43,908 nucleotides of DNA, taken from the NCBI GenBank assembly GCA_028865545.1, contig JAGWJY010000031.1:1-43908 (forward strand), read 5' to 3'. The notes below the pieces were generated by a model, which searched no databases, was not told the DNA's origin, and saw only the letters and a program-made list of their open reading frames with translations. Within the stretch, counting starts at the first letter, position 1. Every line of letters begins with the position of its first letter. The position numbers and the translations under genes were made by a program. This document shows positions 7,922 through 16,730 of the stretch, one piece after another. This DNA is from Alphaproteobacteria bacterium (GTDB lineage: Bacteria > Pseudomonadota > Alphaproteobacteria > Micropepsales > Micropepsaceae).

Positions 7922-9379
7922 CTAGAGCGGATTACCAACGGGAAGGTCTGTGAGATCCGGCACCGGCACGAAATCGTTGCGCGTCGGAATGTCCTTATCC
8001 GCGTCGACTGTCCAGCCGCCGCCGAGCGCGCGATAGAGGCCGACTCCCGCTTGCAGGCGTGCCAGTTTGATCTGGACAAGCTTGTCTTGTGACGAGAACA
8101 GCGTCTGCTGAGCTGTCAGCACTGTCAGCAGATCGACTACGCCTTCGCGATATTGCAGTTCAGAAATACGGAATGCTTCTGCCGCGTTGGTGACCTGTTC
8201 GTTCGTCAACCGCTCCTGTTCTGCGAGGCTCGAAGTGCTGCCCAGCGCAGTTTCCACATCAACCAGAGCCGCCAACACCGTGCTGCGATAGCTCGCGATC
8301 AATTCCGCTTCCTGGGCCTTGGCAATATCGCTCTGCGACGTCAACCGCCCACCGTCGAACACGGTCTGCAACAGAGAAGCGCCGACACTCCAAGCCAAGT
8401 TGCTCGGATTGATCAACGAGGAAATCGCTGAACTGGCGTAACCGCCGGACCCTGTTAGACCGATTGCCGGAAGGAACGCCGCACGTGCGGCATCGACATT
8501 GGCGTGGGCGGCCACAAGGCTCGCTTCGGCTTCGGCGACATCGGGTCGGCGCTGAAGTAGCGAGGAAGGCAAGCCAGGCGTTACCGGCGGCGCGACCACA
8601 CCTTCCAAAGATGCGTCTTTGATATCGAAACCTTCAGGCGGGCGCCCCAAAAGAGTTGCGAGCGCATAACGCGCCTCGCGCTCCTGCTCTTCCAGTGCCG
8701 GAATCTGCGCTTCCTGGCCTGCTAACAGAGCCTTTTGCTGGGCGAGGTCTAAATTCGACGAGACACCGTTGTCGACTTTCGCTTGCGTGATCGCGAGAAT
8801 CCGCTTGGCGGCGTCGACATTTTTTCTTGCGATGTCGAGACGTTCGCGTAGCGCCACCACATCGAAATAAGTATTGGCGACGTTGGCGCTGACGGTCAGC
8901 ATCACGACGTCCTTGGCATAGATGGCCGCACGTGCCGAGTTCCGTGCTGCGCGGAGATTGTCCTGCGCCAAGCCCCAGAAGTCGAGTTCATAACTGGCAC
9001 CGAGCGAGGCGCCAAAGGTGTTGAATGTGGTGCCCGTATGATTTGTTCCCTGCCGCTTGGCGCTGCCACTTAGATTGACATTGGGAAAGAGCGCCGAAGT
9101 GGCGAGCCCGGTCTGTGCCTGTGCCTGTTGGACGCGCGCCGCAGCCACCGCGAGGTCAAGATTATCGGTTCGCGCCGTTTCAACGAGGCTGGTCAATTCC
9201 GGGCTGGAAAAGCTTTTCCACCAGTCTGTGGTCACCTCTTGCGATACGCCTGGCGTCACCGGCGCGGTAAATGCCTTGGGTACCTCATCGGACTTCATCG
9301 CCGTGGGAGCTGTCGTTGAACAGGCCGCCGTTGCCAGCGCCAACATGGTCAAGGACACAGAACGCAGAAGAATTTTCAT
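7922..9379 (-). CDS. Outer-membrane efflux factor lipoprotein (NodT/OprM family)
   Basis: A 485-residue TolC-like outer-membrane factor. The signal peptide ends in a lipobox (ATAAC, cysteine near residue 21). Two related halves each carry long coiled-coil helices ('AAARVQQAQAQTGLATSALFPNVNLSGS' region and a second 'AAHANVDAARAAFLPAIGLTGSGGY' region), the classic pattern of the family. It would form the exit duct of a tripartite efflux pump. No inner-membrane pump or adaptor gene lies beside it, so it probably serves a pump encoded elsewhere. The ATG at 9379 was chosen because the signal peptide begins there and AGG lies 7 nt upstream; longer upstream reading has no family character. Confidence 0.9.
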   Translation of the reverse strand: MKILLRSVSLTMLALATAACSTTAPTAMKSDEVPKAFTAPVTPGVSQEVTTDWWKSFSSPELTSLVETARTDNLDLAVAAARVQQAQAQTGLATSALFPNVNLSGSAKRQGTNHTGTTFNTFGASLGASYELDFWGLAQDNLRAARNSARAAIYAKDVVMLTVSANVANTYFDVVALRERLDIARKNVDAAKRILAITQAKVDNGVSSNLDLAQQKALLAGQEAQIPALEEQEREARYALATLLGRPPEGFDIKDASLEGVVAPPVTPGLPSSLLQRRPDVAEAEASLVAAHANVDAARAAFLPAIGLTGSGGYASSAISSLINPSNLAWSVGASLLQTVFDGGRLTSQSDIAKAQEAELIASYRSTVLAALVDVETALGSTSSLAEQERLTNEQVTNAAEAFRISELQYREGVVDLLTVLTAQQTLFSSQDKLVQIKLARLQAGVGLYRALGGGWTVDADKDIPTRNDFVPVPDLTDLPVGNPL

Positions 9380-9834
9380 GAAACTACCTGCTGCAATAGC
9401 CGATTTGGCCGCTCCGCTCATCGTAGGACCAGACGTCAACCGCCTATATGGGGAGTGTTGCTCCCCGAACAACATATATCTCTGAACGACCCCCGCAAGG
9501 AAGAAAATCCCCATTTCCCTGAGGCCTATAGGTTCGGGCGGCCGGACGCTTCTTCGGTCTTGGGGGCCCCGAAGAGGTCCGGCCGTCCGCGCGACTGTGC
9601 TCATATGGTGGAGCGCCGATGAGAGCACAGCCTAGCCATCTCCTGCCGAATCGGCCGGTGATGGCATCTCAAAATTCCGATTCACGGTCCGCTGGTGCGG
9701 TTGCAGCGCTAGAATGGATTGCTGGCGGACACCGCGGAAGCCTGCAACTGCGACGAAGTTGTATCAGACTGTCGCCGAGGAAGCCCCGCCGCCAGACATC
9801 GCGAAATAAATCTTGTTTAGGTGAGTGCTGGGCG
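9380..9834. other. 455-nt intergenic region rich in hairpins
   Basis: No believable gene is present. From the left: a possible promoter element TTGACG (minus strand, near 9434) for the efflux-factor gene; a GGGGAG-5-CTCCCC hairpin at 9450-9466; a long hairpin at 9535-9589; and an 8-bp stem with a 20-nt loop at 9595-9630. The rest (9631-9834) shows nothing recognisable. None of the hairpins has a T-run at its 3' side, so ordinary intrinsic termination is unlikely. Confidence 0.6.
9535..9589. repeat. Long near-perfect inverted repeat (hairpin)
   Basis: Positions 9535-9547 pair with 9577-9589 over 13 bp with one G-U pair. After a small step, 9549-9557 pair with 9569-9576, leaving a loop of about 11 nt that contains GGGGG. 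It sits in the spacer between the lipoprotein gene ending at 9835 and the efflux-factor gene starting at 9379. There is no T-run on either strand, so its role is open: 5'-leader structure, protein-binding site or repeat remnant. Confidence 0.65.
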
Positions 9835-10275
9835 TCAGTCGGCCCAGGGGTCGCCACGAAAATCGTCGACGGCGTGCATCGCGATATGAATCGAATGCAT
9901 CGTTCCGAAGTAGAAGACGAGCTTCATTTCGTGGCTGCTGGGATTCCATTCCATCTGCGGCGCAACACCACCCGGCTTACGGAAGACGCGGCCGTCGAAA
10001 TCCATCGGCCGGGGCGACACTTGGTCCCAGCTATCCGCGAGATCGGACGCCAGGCGCGCATGCATGGCAGCGCGGTCGTCGTCGGAAACCTCTCCGATAT
10101 CAAACAAATCCGGTGCGCTCACCCGCACCTGCCCATTCGGCAGGATTTCCAAGCGGGCATCGACCATGACCTCGCTCGACTCATAATTGCCGACCCACCG
10201 ACCGACCGGGGGGGTATGCCGCGAACAGGCGGCAGCGGCGAAAGTCACGAACAACAGGATCGCGAACCGACGCAT
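9835..10275 (-). CDS. Small lipoprotein of unknown function
   Basis: A 146-residue protein. A short signal peptide ends in a lipobox (AAAC, cysteine at about 17), so it is probably attached to the inner or outer membrane on the periplasmic side. The mature part begins with 'VGRWVGNYESSEVMVDARLEI', a strand-rich pattern like small beta-sandwich lipoproteins, but I do not recognise a named family. The start is supported by AGGAG 7 nt upstream. It is divergent from the aminotransferase gene (150 nt between starts) and stands alone. Confidence 0.75.
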   Translation of the reverse strand: MRRFAILLFVTFAAAACSRHTPPVGRWVGNYESSEVMVDARLEILPNGQVRVSAPDLFDIGEVSDDDRAAMHARLASDLADSWDQVSPRPMDFDGRVFRKPGGVAPQMEWNPSSHEMKLVFYFGTMHSIHIAMHAVDDFRGDPWAD

Positions 10276-10338
10276 AGGAGGCTCCTCGTGCGCCTCAACG
10301 ATAGGGCAACAAGGTTGCGAATCGGTAATTGGGGCTAA

Positions 10339-11649
<1,311 letters not shown>

Positions 11650-11974
11650 ATACGCAGAAGCAGTTTCTCGCGACGTGCCATTCGTTTTCGAAATTTCAAG
11701 GGAGGTATCCCCCTTGGGGGTGTCGCCCGCATTCAGTTTTCAATATCCGAAGGCACAATCCTCTTCTCTTTCGCCGGAATGGAATTTCCATCGCTGGATA
11801 CACGCCTCTTTCTCTCCTGAAGAGGTGGGAATCCATTCACGCCGCATCAAGGGATGAAAATGTCGCAACCTCGAAGGCTGGCGTCGACGGTTCTTTGGTA
11901 CGCCCCCGTTTGAGCAATGAGCTTCGAAGCCAAATGGCTTTGGGTGATCGGCATTTGCAAAATCGGGGAGCGAT
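11650..11974. other. 325-nt intergenic region
   Basis: No gene is supported. It contains a C5/G5 self-complementary segment at 11709-11720 and a perfect 6-1-6 palindrome ATGGAA-T-TTCCAT at 11779-11791. It presumably includes the promoter of the following DUF4405-like gene, but no clear -35/-10 pair stands out. No T-run terminator was found after the aminotransferase. Confidence 0.5.
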
Positions 11975-12493
11975 ATGAATCCGTTTCTGCGCAATTACGC
12001 GACGCCGCTGAGCTTCGTCACGTTCCTAGCAACGGGCGTCACCGGGGTAATGCTTTTCTTCGAGCTTCGGAGCCGGACGTTATCCGAAGTGCATGAATGG
12101 GTCGGGATGCTCTTCGTCACCGCTATAGTGCTGCATCTCGTGCGCAACTGGCGCAGCCTGCTGGCGATGCTGTCGACGCCGCGCAGCAAGGTCGTTGTGG
12201 GCGGATTGAGTGCGGTCGCAGCGTTGCTCGTCCTCGTCAATCTTCCGTTCAGCTCAGGGCATAGCGGGCACGATTTCCGCGGATTGCAGCAAGTCGTGCA
12301 GAAGTTGACCGCGGTTCCCATCGCGCAGCTGGCACCTGCACTCGGCATGACTGACAACGAAGCAATTCTACGTCTGAGGAAAGGCGGTGTCGCAGTAACC
12401 GGCCCCGAGCAGTCCTTGGCCGAGATAGCCAACGATCAGCATAAGGAATTACCGAAACTGCTCAATCTGGTGATAGCGGAACCGGAGGCGTGA
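11975..12493 (+). CDS. DUF4405-like membrane protein
   Basis: A 172-residue protein with three membrane segments (about 8-30, 42-60 and 72-92) and a soluble C-terminal part of about 75 residues. The segments 'TGVTGVMLFFELRS' and 'VHEWVGMLFVTAIVLHLVRNW' match the DUF4405/cytochrome-b-like pattern, where histidines in neighbouring helices (here His in 'VHEW' and 'LHLVRN') may hold heme; that role is inference. The start has GGGGAG about 6-7 nt upstream. It is followed 126 nt later by a small same-strand gene. The C-terminal 'RLRKGGVAV' stretch resembles known soluble tails of this group, but its function is unknown. Confidence 0.75.
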   Translation: MNPFLRNYATPLSFVTFLATGVTGVMLFFELRSRTLSEVHEWVGMLFVTAIVLHLVRNWRSLLAMLSTPRSKVVVGGLSAVAALLVLVNLPFSSGHSGHDFRGLQQVVQKLTAVPIAQLAPALGMTDNEAILRLRKGGVAVTGPEQSLAEIANDQHKELPKLLNLVIAEPEA

Positions 12494-12619
12494 AGGCGGT
12501 TTTGCAGCATTTTCCCGTATGGGTAGATGTACGTAAGGAGGAATCCCAATTGCCCCGGGAGTGTGTTGTTGGCATCTCGGAGCTGTGGAGCCGAAAGGCG
12601 TCTGGGACTTCGAGAGACG

Positions 12620-12829
12620 ATGGCAGGACCGGAAACGTACAAGACGAAAGAACTGCTCGAAATTGCGCAACGCTTTCGCAAGCGTGCTGCGGAATGTCGG
12701 CCCAGCACCTATCGTGACCTCATGTTTCGGACAGCACGCGAACTGGAAGAGATTGTCGAAGCATTGACCATGGCAGATAAAACGGACGTTGCGACATCCG
12801 ATGTTTCCAAAACCGGCACAAATTCGTAA
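12620..12829 (+). CDS. Small helical protein of unknown function
   Basis: A 69-residue, highly charged and mostly helical protein with the segment 'ELLEIAQRFRKRAAECRPSTYRDLM'. Small proteins of this style are common in alphaproteobacteria and have no known function. The ATG follows GAGAG at short distance. An in-frame ATG at 12527 would extend it by 31 residues of unlikely composition. It ends 18 nt before the stop of the convergent carbonic-anhydrase-like gene. No membrane segment or signal peptide is visible. Confidence 0.55.
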   Translation: MAGPETYKTKELLEIAQRFRKRAAECRPSTYRDLMFRTARELEEIVEALTMADKTDVATSDVSKTGTNS

Positions 12830-12847
12830 TGCGTGCTCCGATGCGCT

Positions 12848-13372
12848 CTAAAGAACGCGCTGCGCCGATCCGTCCAGTGCCATCAGATAGAATTCCGCCG
12901 CAAGATCGGGATGCCGCTTCGCCATCTGCGCGTGCAGCTTGAGCATAACGCTCTTGTGCTGCATCGTCTCCGCGTCAGGTTGCGCGGCAAACGCCTTACC
13001 GAAGGCGACCTTGTAGGCCCCGCAATCACGGTGATCGAGCACGATCAGCTTCTTGACATGATGCAGATCCTTGGCGATTTGCACATGATCCCAGAACGCC
13101 TTGTTCGACGACGGGAATTTTTCCGACACGGCGGCCAGCGACGCGCCTGCCAGAGATAGTTGATCGTATTCGTTCGTCAGGTGCATCCCATCGAAGAAAT
13201 GCACGGCATCGTCCACCAGGCGATAATCAATGCAGGTAAGCGCCAGCGCTCCGACATGTCCCGCTGCCTTGGCCCGCAGCGCCAGCAGACTTAATCCTGC
13301 TATGCCTGCGACAAGGCGACGACGACTGATGCGCGCCATCGAATCGACGTGATCCAATTCAAGCCGGCACAT
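12848..13372 (-). CDS. Tat-signal beta-carbonic-anhydrase-like protein
   Basis: A 174-residue protein with the two zinc-site motifs of beta-class carbonic anhydrases: C-x-D-x-R (Cys47, Asp49, Arg51) and H-x-x-C (His114, Cys117 in 'DHRDCGAYK'). A twin-arginine-type leader 'RISRRRLVAG' plus hydrophobic stretch and AKA cleavage-like site (about residues 15-37) suggests export in folded form. The domain is shorter than classical beta carbonic anhydrases (about 200 or more residues), and the C-terminal part is helical. Carbonic anhydrase activity is plausible but unproven. The start at 13372 has a GGGGGA ribosome site; an ATG at 13339 would also keep the Tat motif. It overlaps no other gene if the cysteine-cluster protein starts at 13529. 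Confidence 0.8.
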   Translation of the reverse strand: MCRLELDHVDSMARISRRRLVAGIAGLSLLALRAKAAGHVGALALTCIDYRLVDDAVHFFDGMHLTNEYDQLSLAGASLAAVSEKFPSSNKAFWDHVQIAKDLHHVKKLIVLDHRDCGAYKVAFGKAFAAQPDAETMQHKSVMLKLHAQMAKRHPDLAAEFYLMALDGSAQRVL

Positions 13373-13528
13373 CGCTTTCCCCCATTCAGCCTGACGTCGA
13401 CAAATATAACCGGGTATTGCGCCACACGAAACTCTACCTTTACGCGTGGCGGCAATCCGGCACGCCTGTCACACTTTCGGCGGACGCGTACCGGGTGCAA
13501 ACTGGCACATTCGTCAACGGGGGCGCGA

Positions 13529-14086
13529 ATGGGGCTTGTGCCGGGACGCGAATGCGGCCGATGTGGCGTGTGCTGCAAAGTTCCTTTTATCGACGACATA
13601 TCTCTGAGGAAGCCGGCTGGCGCTGTCTGTCCGCACTTCGTTAAAGGTGCCGGCTGCCGAATTTATGAGACACGTCCACAGGTCTGCCGCAGCTATTATT
13701 GTGGGTGGCGGATGATGTCGAAGCTTGGCGACGACTGGCGTCCGGATAAGAGTGGCGTGTTCATCACCGACATCGGCGACGAGGTATCCAACGAGGAACG
13801 TGCGCGTGGCGCTCTCAAGCTCGTTGTAGGCGCGATTCACGCTATTGTGCGGCCGTCTTTTGTCGAGTTCGTCTGCACGATGGTGGAGGCAGGCATCCCT
13901 ATCTATCTGGCGGTTCCAGGACCGGCGGGACATCTCTCGGCGAAGGTCCGGGTGAATGCGGTTTTGGCGGAACCGGTTCGCCAGCAAGATGCGGCGCGCG
14001 TCGTCGATGTGCTGGCTGGCACTCTCAAGGGACTGACGAAATTCGCCTTCGATGCGCCGCCAATGCATTTCCAAGGAGAGGCATAA
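13529..14086 (+). CDS. YkgJ-type cysteine-cluster protein
   Basis: A 185-residue protein with the YkgJ/UPF0153 pattern: 'CGRCGVCC' near residues 9-16, then 'CPHF', 'GCRIYETRPQVCRSYYC'. These cysteines are thought to bind a metal, zinc or an iron-sulphur cluster. The start at 13529 has GGGGG 6 nt upstream and puts the first cysteine motif near the N-terminus, as usual; a frame-consistent upstream extension of 60 residues overlaps the divergent gene and looks non-coding. The function of the family is not known. Confidence 0.85.
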   Translation: MGLVPGRECGRCGVCCKVPFIDDISLRKPAGAVCPHFVKGAGCRIYETRPQVCRSYYCGWRMMSKLGDDWRPDKSGVFITDIGDEVSNEERARGALKLVVGAIHAIVRPSFVEFVCTMVEAGIPIYLAVPGPAGHLSAKVRVNAVLAEPVRQQDAARVVDVLAGTLKGLTKFAFDAPPMHFQGEA

Positions 14087-14212
14087 AGCAATGCTGTCGC
14101 CTAGTCAGAGCGGACGTCGGCAACCCGGCCTGCCAGTTGATCCGGGTCGCAACCCATTGTAGAGACAGCTTCCGAAACAAGATCATAATGCTTGTTCCGG
14201 TGTCACCTCGCC

Positions 14213-15055
14213 CTAATGAACCTTGCCAGCAGCATTCTTAAGAACGACGTCGGAGAGCACGGCCGTATCGACGGTGGTCGGCTGATGCGAGCAGAAGCCG
14301 ATACCGACATAGAACGGTGCCTTCAGGTGTAGTTCGATAGGTGGGCCAAACTCGTGCATGGGCTCGCCTTCCAGGCTGACGAAAAGGGCGAAGTAATCGC
14401 CATGCTTTTCGATGCCGATGCGCTTGGCGTGAGCGATCACCAGGCTGTCGGGCGTAGCGCCGCCAGGCAGGTCTCCGCGGCTGCCGATGCGATACTCCAT
14501 ATCCTTTACGCGGGCGCCCTTTTCGGGACGCTCCGCTAAGTGGATCATGCCGCCGCCGTGCAAGGCGACGAGGGCTTCTGGAGAGTCGTCATCGAGACTC
14601 TGGCGAATGACGAGAACGGCCTTGCGGTCTCCGTAACCATTCGCATCCGGATAGGTGATGTCGGCTGCCAGCGAAACATCGCCGGACATCTTCTTCCAGA
14701 GATAATGAAACTCGTCGCGCGTGTACCAGACATTATAGCCGGCCGAGTTGATGGTGTACCGCTTAGTGGCCGGATCGTAACTGGCACTGCCCGGCACCAG
14801 GGCGCTTCCGACGTCGGATTGACCTTGGAAAATGCCGATCGGTTTGTCGATCGTCGTGGTAGGGCGGTGAAAGTCCCCCGGAGGTGCCACTTGGGCGTGC
14901 GTTGCCGAACCCGGTTGCGCCCATGCGGGCGCGACGGGCGTTGCCGCATCGGCAGCCTGCGCGCAGAGCACCTGTGGTGTGACGCACAACGTCAAGGCCA
15001 AAAGCGAAACGCCGAGGGTGCGTTTCGCGGTGAGGCGAATGATGTGAATGCCCAT
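14213..15055 (-). CDS. Secreted protein, probable jelly-roll/concanavalin-like fold
   Basis: A 280-residue protein with a signal peptide (hydrophobic core about residues 12-30, cleavage near CAQAADA). The mature part contains 'EFHYLWKKMSGDVSLAADITY', 'RKAVLVIRQSLDDDSPEALVALHGGGMIHLAER' and 'YVGIGFCSH'. These match the DUF1349-like beta-sandwich domains also found attached to TolB-type propellers. It is probably periplasmic and may bind carbohydrate; this is inference from fold. ATG at 15055 with AAGGAC about 9 nt upstream. It stands alone, and convergent with the cysteine-cluster gene. Confidence 0.75.
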   Translation of the reverse strand: MGIHIIRLTAKRTLGVSLLALTLCVTPQVLCAQAADAATPVAPAWAQPGSATHAQVAPPGDFHRPTTTIDKPIGIFQGQSDVGSALVPGSASYDPATKRYTINSAGYNVWYTRDEFHYLWKKMSGDVSLAADITYPDANGYGDRKAVLVIRQSLDDDSPEALVALHGGGMIHLAERPEKGARVKDMEYRIGSRGDLPGGATPDSLVIAHAKRIGIEKHGDYFALFVSLEGEPMHEFGPPIELHLKAPFYVGIGFCSHQPTTVDTAVLSDVVLKNAAGKVH

Positions 15056-15208
15056 CGTAAATGTCCTTGGTCTCTGCTTTCACACGCGGCGCATGACGAC
15101 GCTTCTTCTTTGAGCCAATGCTCTGACTCAGCGATGCTAGCTCGCAAGACATGTGGCGTACAGAAGAAACGATGACGTCAAGTTCACGTCGCCGTTAGGC
15201 ATCAGCGG

Positions 15209-16564
15209 TTACGCCACGCCGACCAGCGATTCAGCCATTGCCCTATCGAAGATTTTTGAATCGATCTTGAGGTAAGCAAGTTTGTCCTCGGCGATGACGA
15301 CGGCGTCCGCAACACCCGGCACCTGGCGCAACTTGGCTGCGAGACTTGCCACGTCCGCTGCCTGAACGTCACCGATCCGCAGGAGACGCGTTGTGAGATA
15401 GTTTGGCCGCGTCATCGTCGCCGCGGCGAGCAACCAGAGAAGCGCTAGGCCGGCCGTCAGCGCGAACACGCCGGCGCTGCCGGCGGTTTGATGTGCCCAG
15501 CCGCCCACAACGCCGCCGGCGAAAATGCCGAGGAACTGCGAACTTGAATAGATGCCTGTTGCCGTCCCCTTGGCGTCGGGTGGCGCTGTCTTGGTGACGA
15601 GCGACGGCAGGCTGGCTTCCATCACATTGAAGCCTGCGAAGAAGACGGTGATCGCCGCCAACAGCATATAAACATTATGTGCGCCGAGAACGAGCATGAC
15701 CTGGCTCAACGCCAAAGCCGCTACGGCACTGACCAAAATGGCCTTCATGCGGCGGTATTTCTCGGCGACGATGATCGCCGGCACCATTACCCCGACAGAC
15801 ACCAGCAACACCGGCAAGTACACGATCCATTGGTCGTGACTGTTCACGTCGAGCGCGCCGTGCAGCAGGCCCGGCACCACCAGGAAGCTTGCCGTCAGCA
15901 TGGCGTGCAGTACGAAGATACCGAAGTCGAGGCGCAGCAGATCCTTGTTCTTCAACACCGAGGCGAACATAGCCGGCACGGTTTCCGCATCGCGGTGCAC
16001 ACGCAAGCGCTGCGGGTTGGGCACGACGAATTGGGTGATGGCGATGCCAAGCAATGCCAGACCGACCATCAGCCAGAAGATACCGGAGACTCCGACGAAG
16101 CCGGCGACGATTGGTCCAGCCACCAGCGCGATCATGAAGGAGGTGCCGATGGTGATACCCACCATCGCCATCGCCTTAGTCCGGTTTTCTTCGGCGGTCA
16201 GGTCCGCCACCAGTGCCAGGATCACGGCACCCACCGCGCCTGCGCCCTGCAGGACACGGCCGATGATGACGCCGTCGATCGATGTGGAATTCGCAGCCAC
16301 CGCGCTGCCGATCGCGAACATTACAAGGCCGAGGACGATCATTGTCTTGCGGCCGATCTTGTCGGAGAGCAATCCGAAAGGAATCTGCAACAGTCCTTGG
16401 CTCAGGCCGTAGATGCCCAACGCCAGGCCGATCTTGTACGGCGTGGCGCCAGAAAGATGCCGCGCATAGGCAGCAAACACCGGATAGATCATAAACAGGC
16501 CCAGAAGCCTCACCGAAAAGACGGCGGCGAGGGAGCCGGCGGCGCGCAATTCCTGTTTTTCCAT
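15209..16564 (-). CDS. MFS transporter, YajR-like
   Basis: A 451-residue carrier with twelve membrane segments and a soluble C-terminal domain of about 65 residues. The MFS motif A 'GLLSDKIGRK' is between helices 2 and 3. The C-terminal 'LAAKLRQVPGVADAVVIAEDKLAYLKID' looks like the ferredoxin-like YAM domain of YajR. Substrates of this group are not firmly known. The ATG at 16564 is used; an in-frame TTG at 16573 is possible. A perfect 16-bp palindrome lies about 130 nt upstream. The gene follows the AmpG-like gene in the same direction, but the 166-nt gap suggests its own promoter. Confidence 0.9.
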   Translation of the reverse strand: MEKQELRAAGSLAAVFSVRLLGLFMIYPVFAAYARHLSGATPYKIGLALGIYGLSQGLLQIPFGLLSDKIGRKTMIVLGLVMFAIGSAVAANSTSIDGVIIGRVLQGAGAVGAVILALVADLTAEENRTKAMAMVGITIGTSFMIALVAGPIVAGFVGVSGIFWLMVGLALLGIAITQFVVPNPQRLRVHRDAETVPAMFASVLKNKDLLRLDFGIFVLHAMLTASFLVVPGLLHGALDVNSHDQWIVYLPVLLVSVGVMVPAIIVAEKYRRMKAILVSAVAALALSQVMLVLGAHNVYMLLAAITVFFAGFNVMEASLPSLVTKTAPPDAKGTATGIYSSSQFLGIFAGGVVGGWAHQTAGSAGVFALTAGLALLWLLAAATMTRPNYLTTRLLRIGDVQAADVASLAAKLRQVPGVADAVVIAEDKLAYLKIDSKIFDRAMAESLVGVA

Positions 16565-16694
16565 TCCGTCCAATCTCAGTGCTGAAGCGCTTGTTTTGCG
16601 GACCGCGCCAAGGCGGCGGCATTATCCGATATTACGTATATGGGTGTTCGAACCGGCCGCAGAGTAGTCATCTGAGCCCTCATGGCAATCGAAA

Positions 16695-16710
16695 CTGTCA
16701 TATATGACAG
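16695..16710. promoter_or_regulatory. 16-bp perfect palindrome, possible operator
   Basis: CTGTCATATATGACAG is fully self-complementary with no loop. It lies between the end of the AmpG-like gene and the start of the YajR-like gene, 131 nt before the latter. There is no T-run beside it, so a protein-binding site is more likely than a terminator. The length and symmetry fit MarR- or TetR-type operators, but no regulator gene is adjacent. Confidence 0.5.
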
Positions 16711-16730
16711 GCCTGTAAGATGGAGTGCGC

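Noticed and set aside
9619-10338. Plus-strand 239-codon frame over the small lipoprotein gene
   Set aside because: It is antisense to a gene with a clear lipobox and ribosome site.
11709-11720. C5/G5 hairpin after the aminotransferase as a terminator
   Set aside because: The loop is only 2 nt and no T-run follows.
12550-12717. A TTG-started frame with a strong AAGGAGG 8 nt upstream
   Set aside because: The ribosome-site-like sequence is good, but the product has no recognisable features and overlaps the more protein-like 12620-12829 frame.
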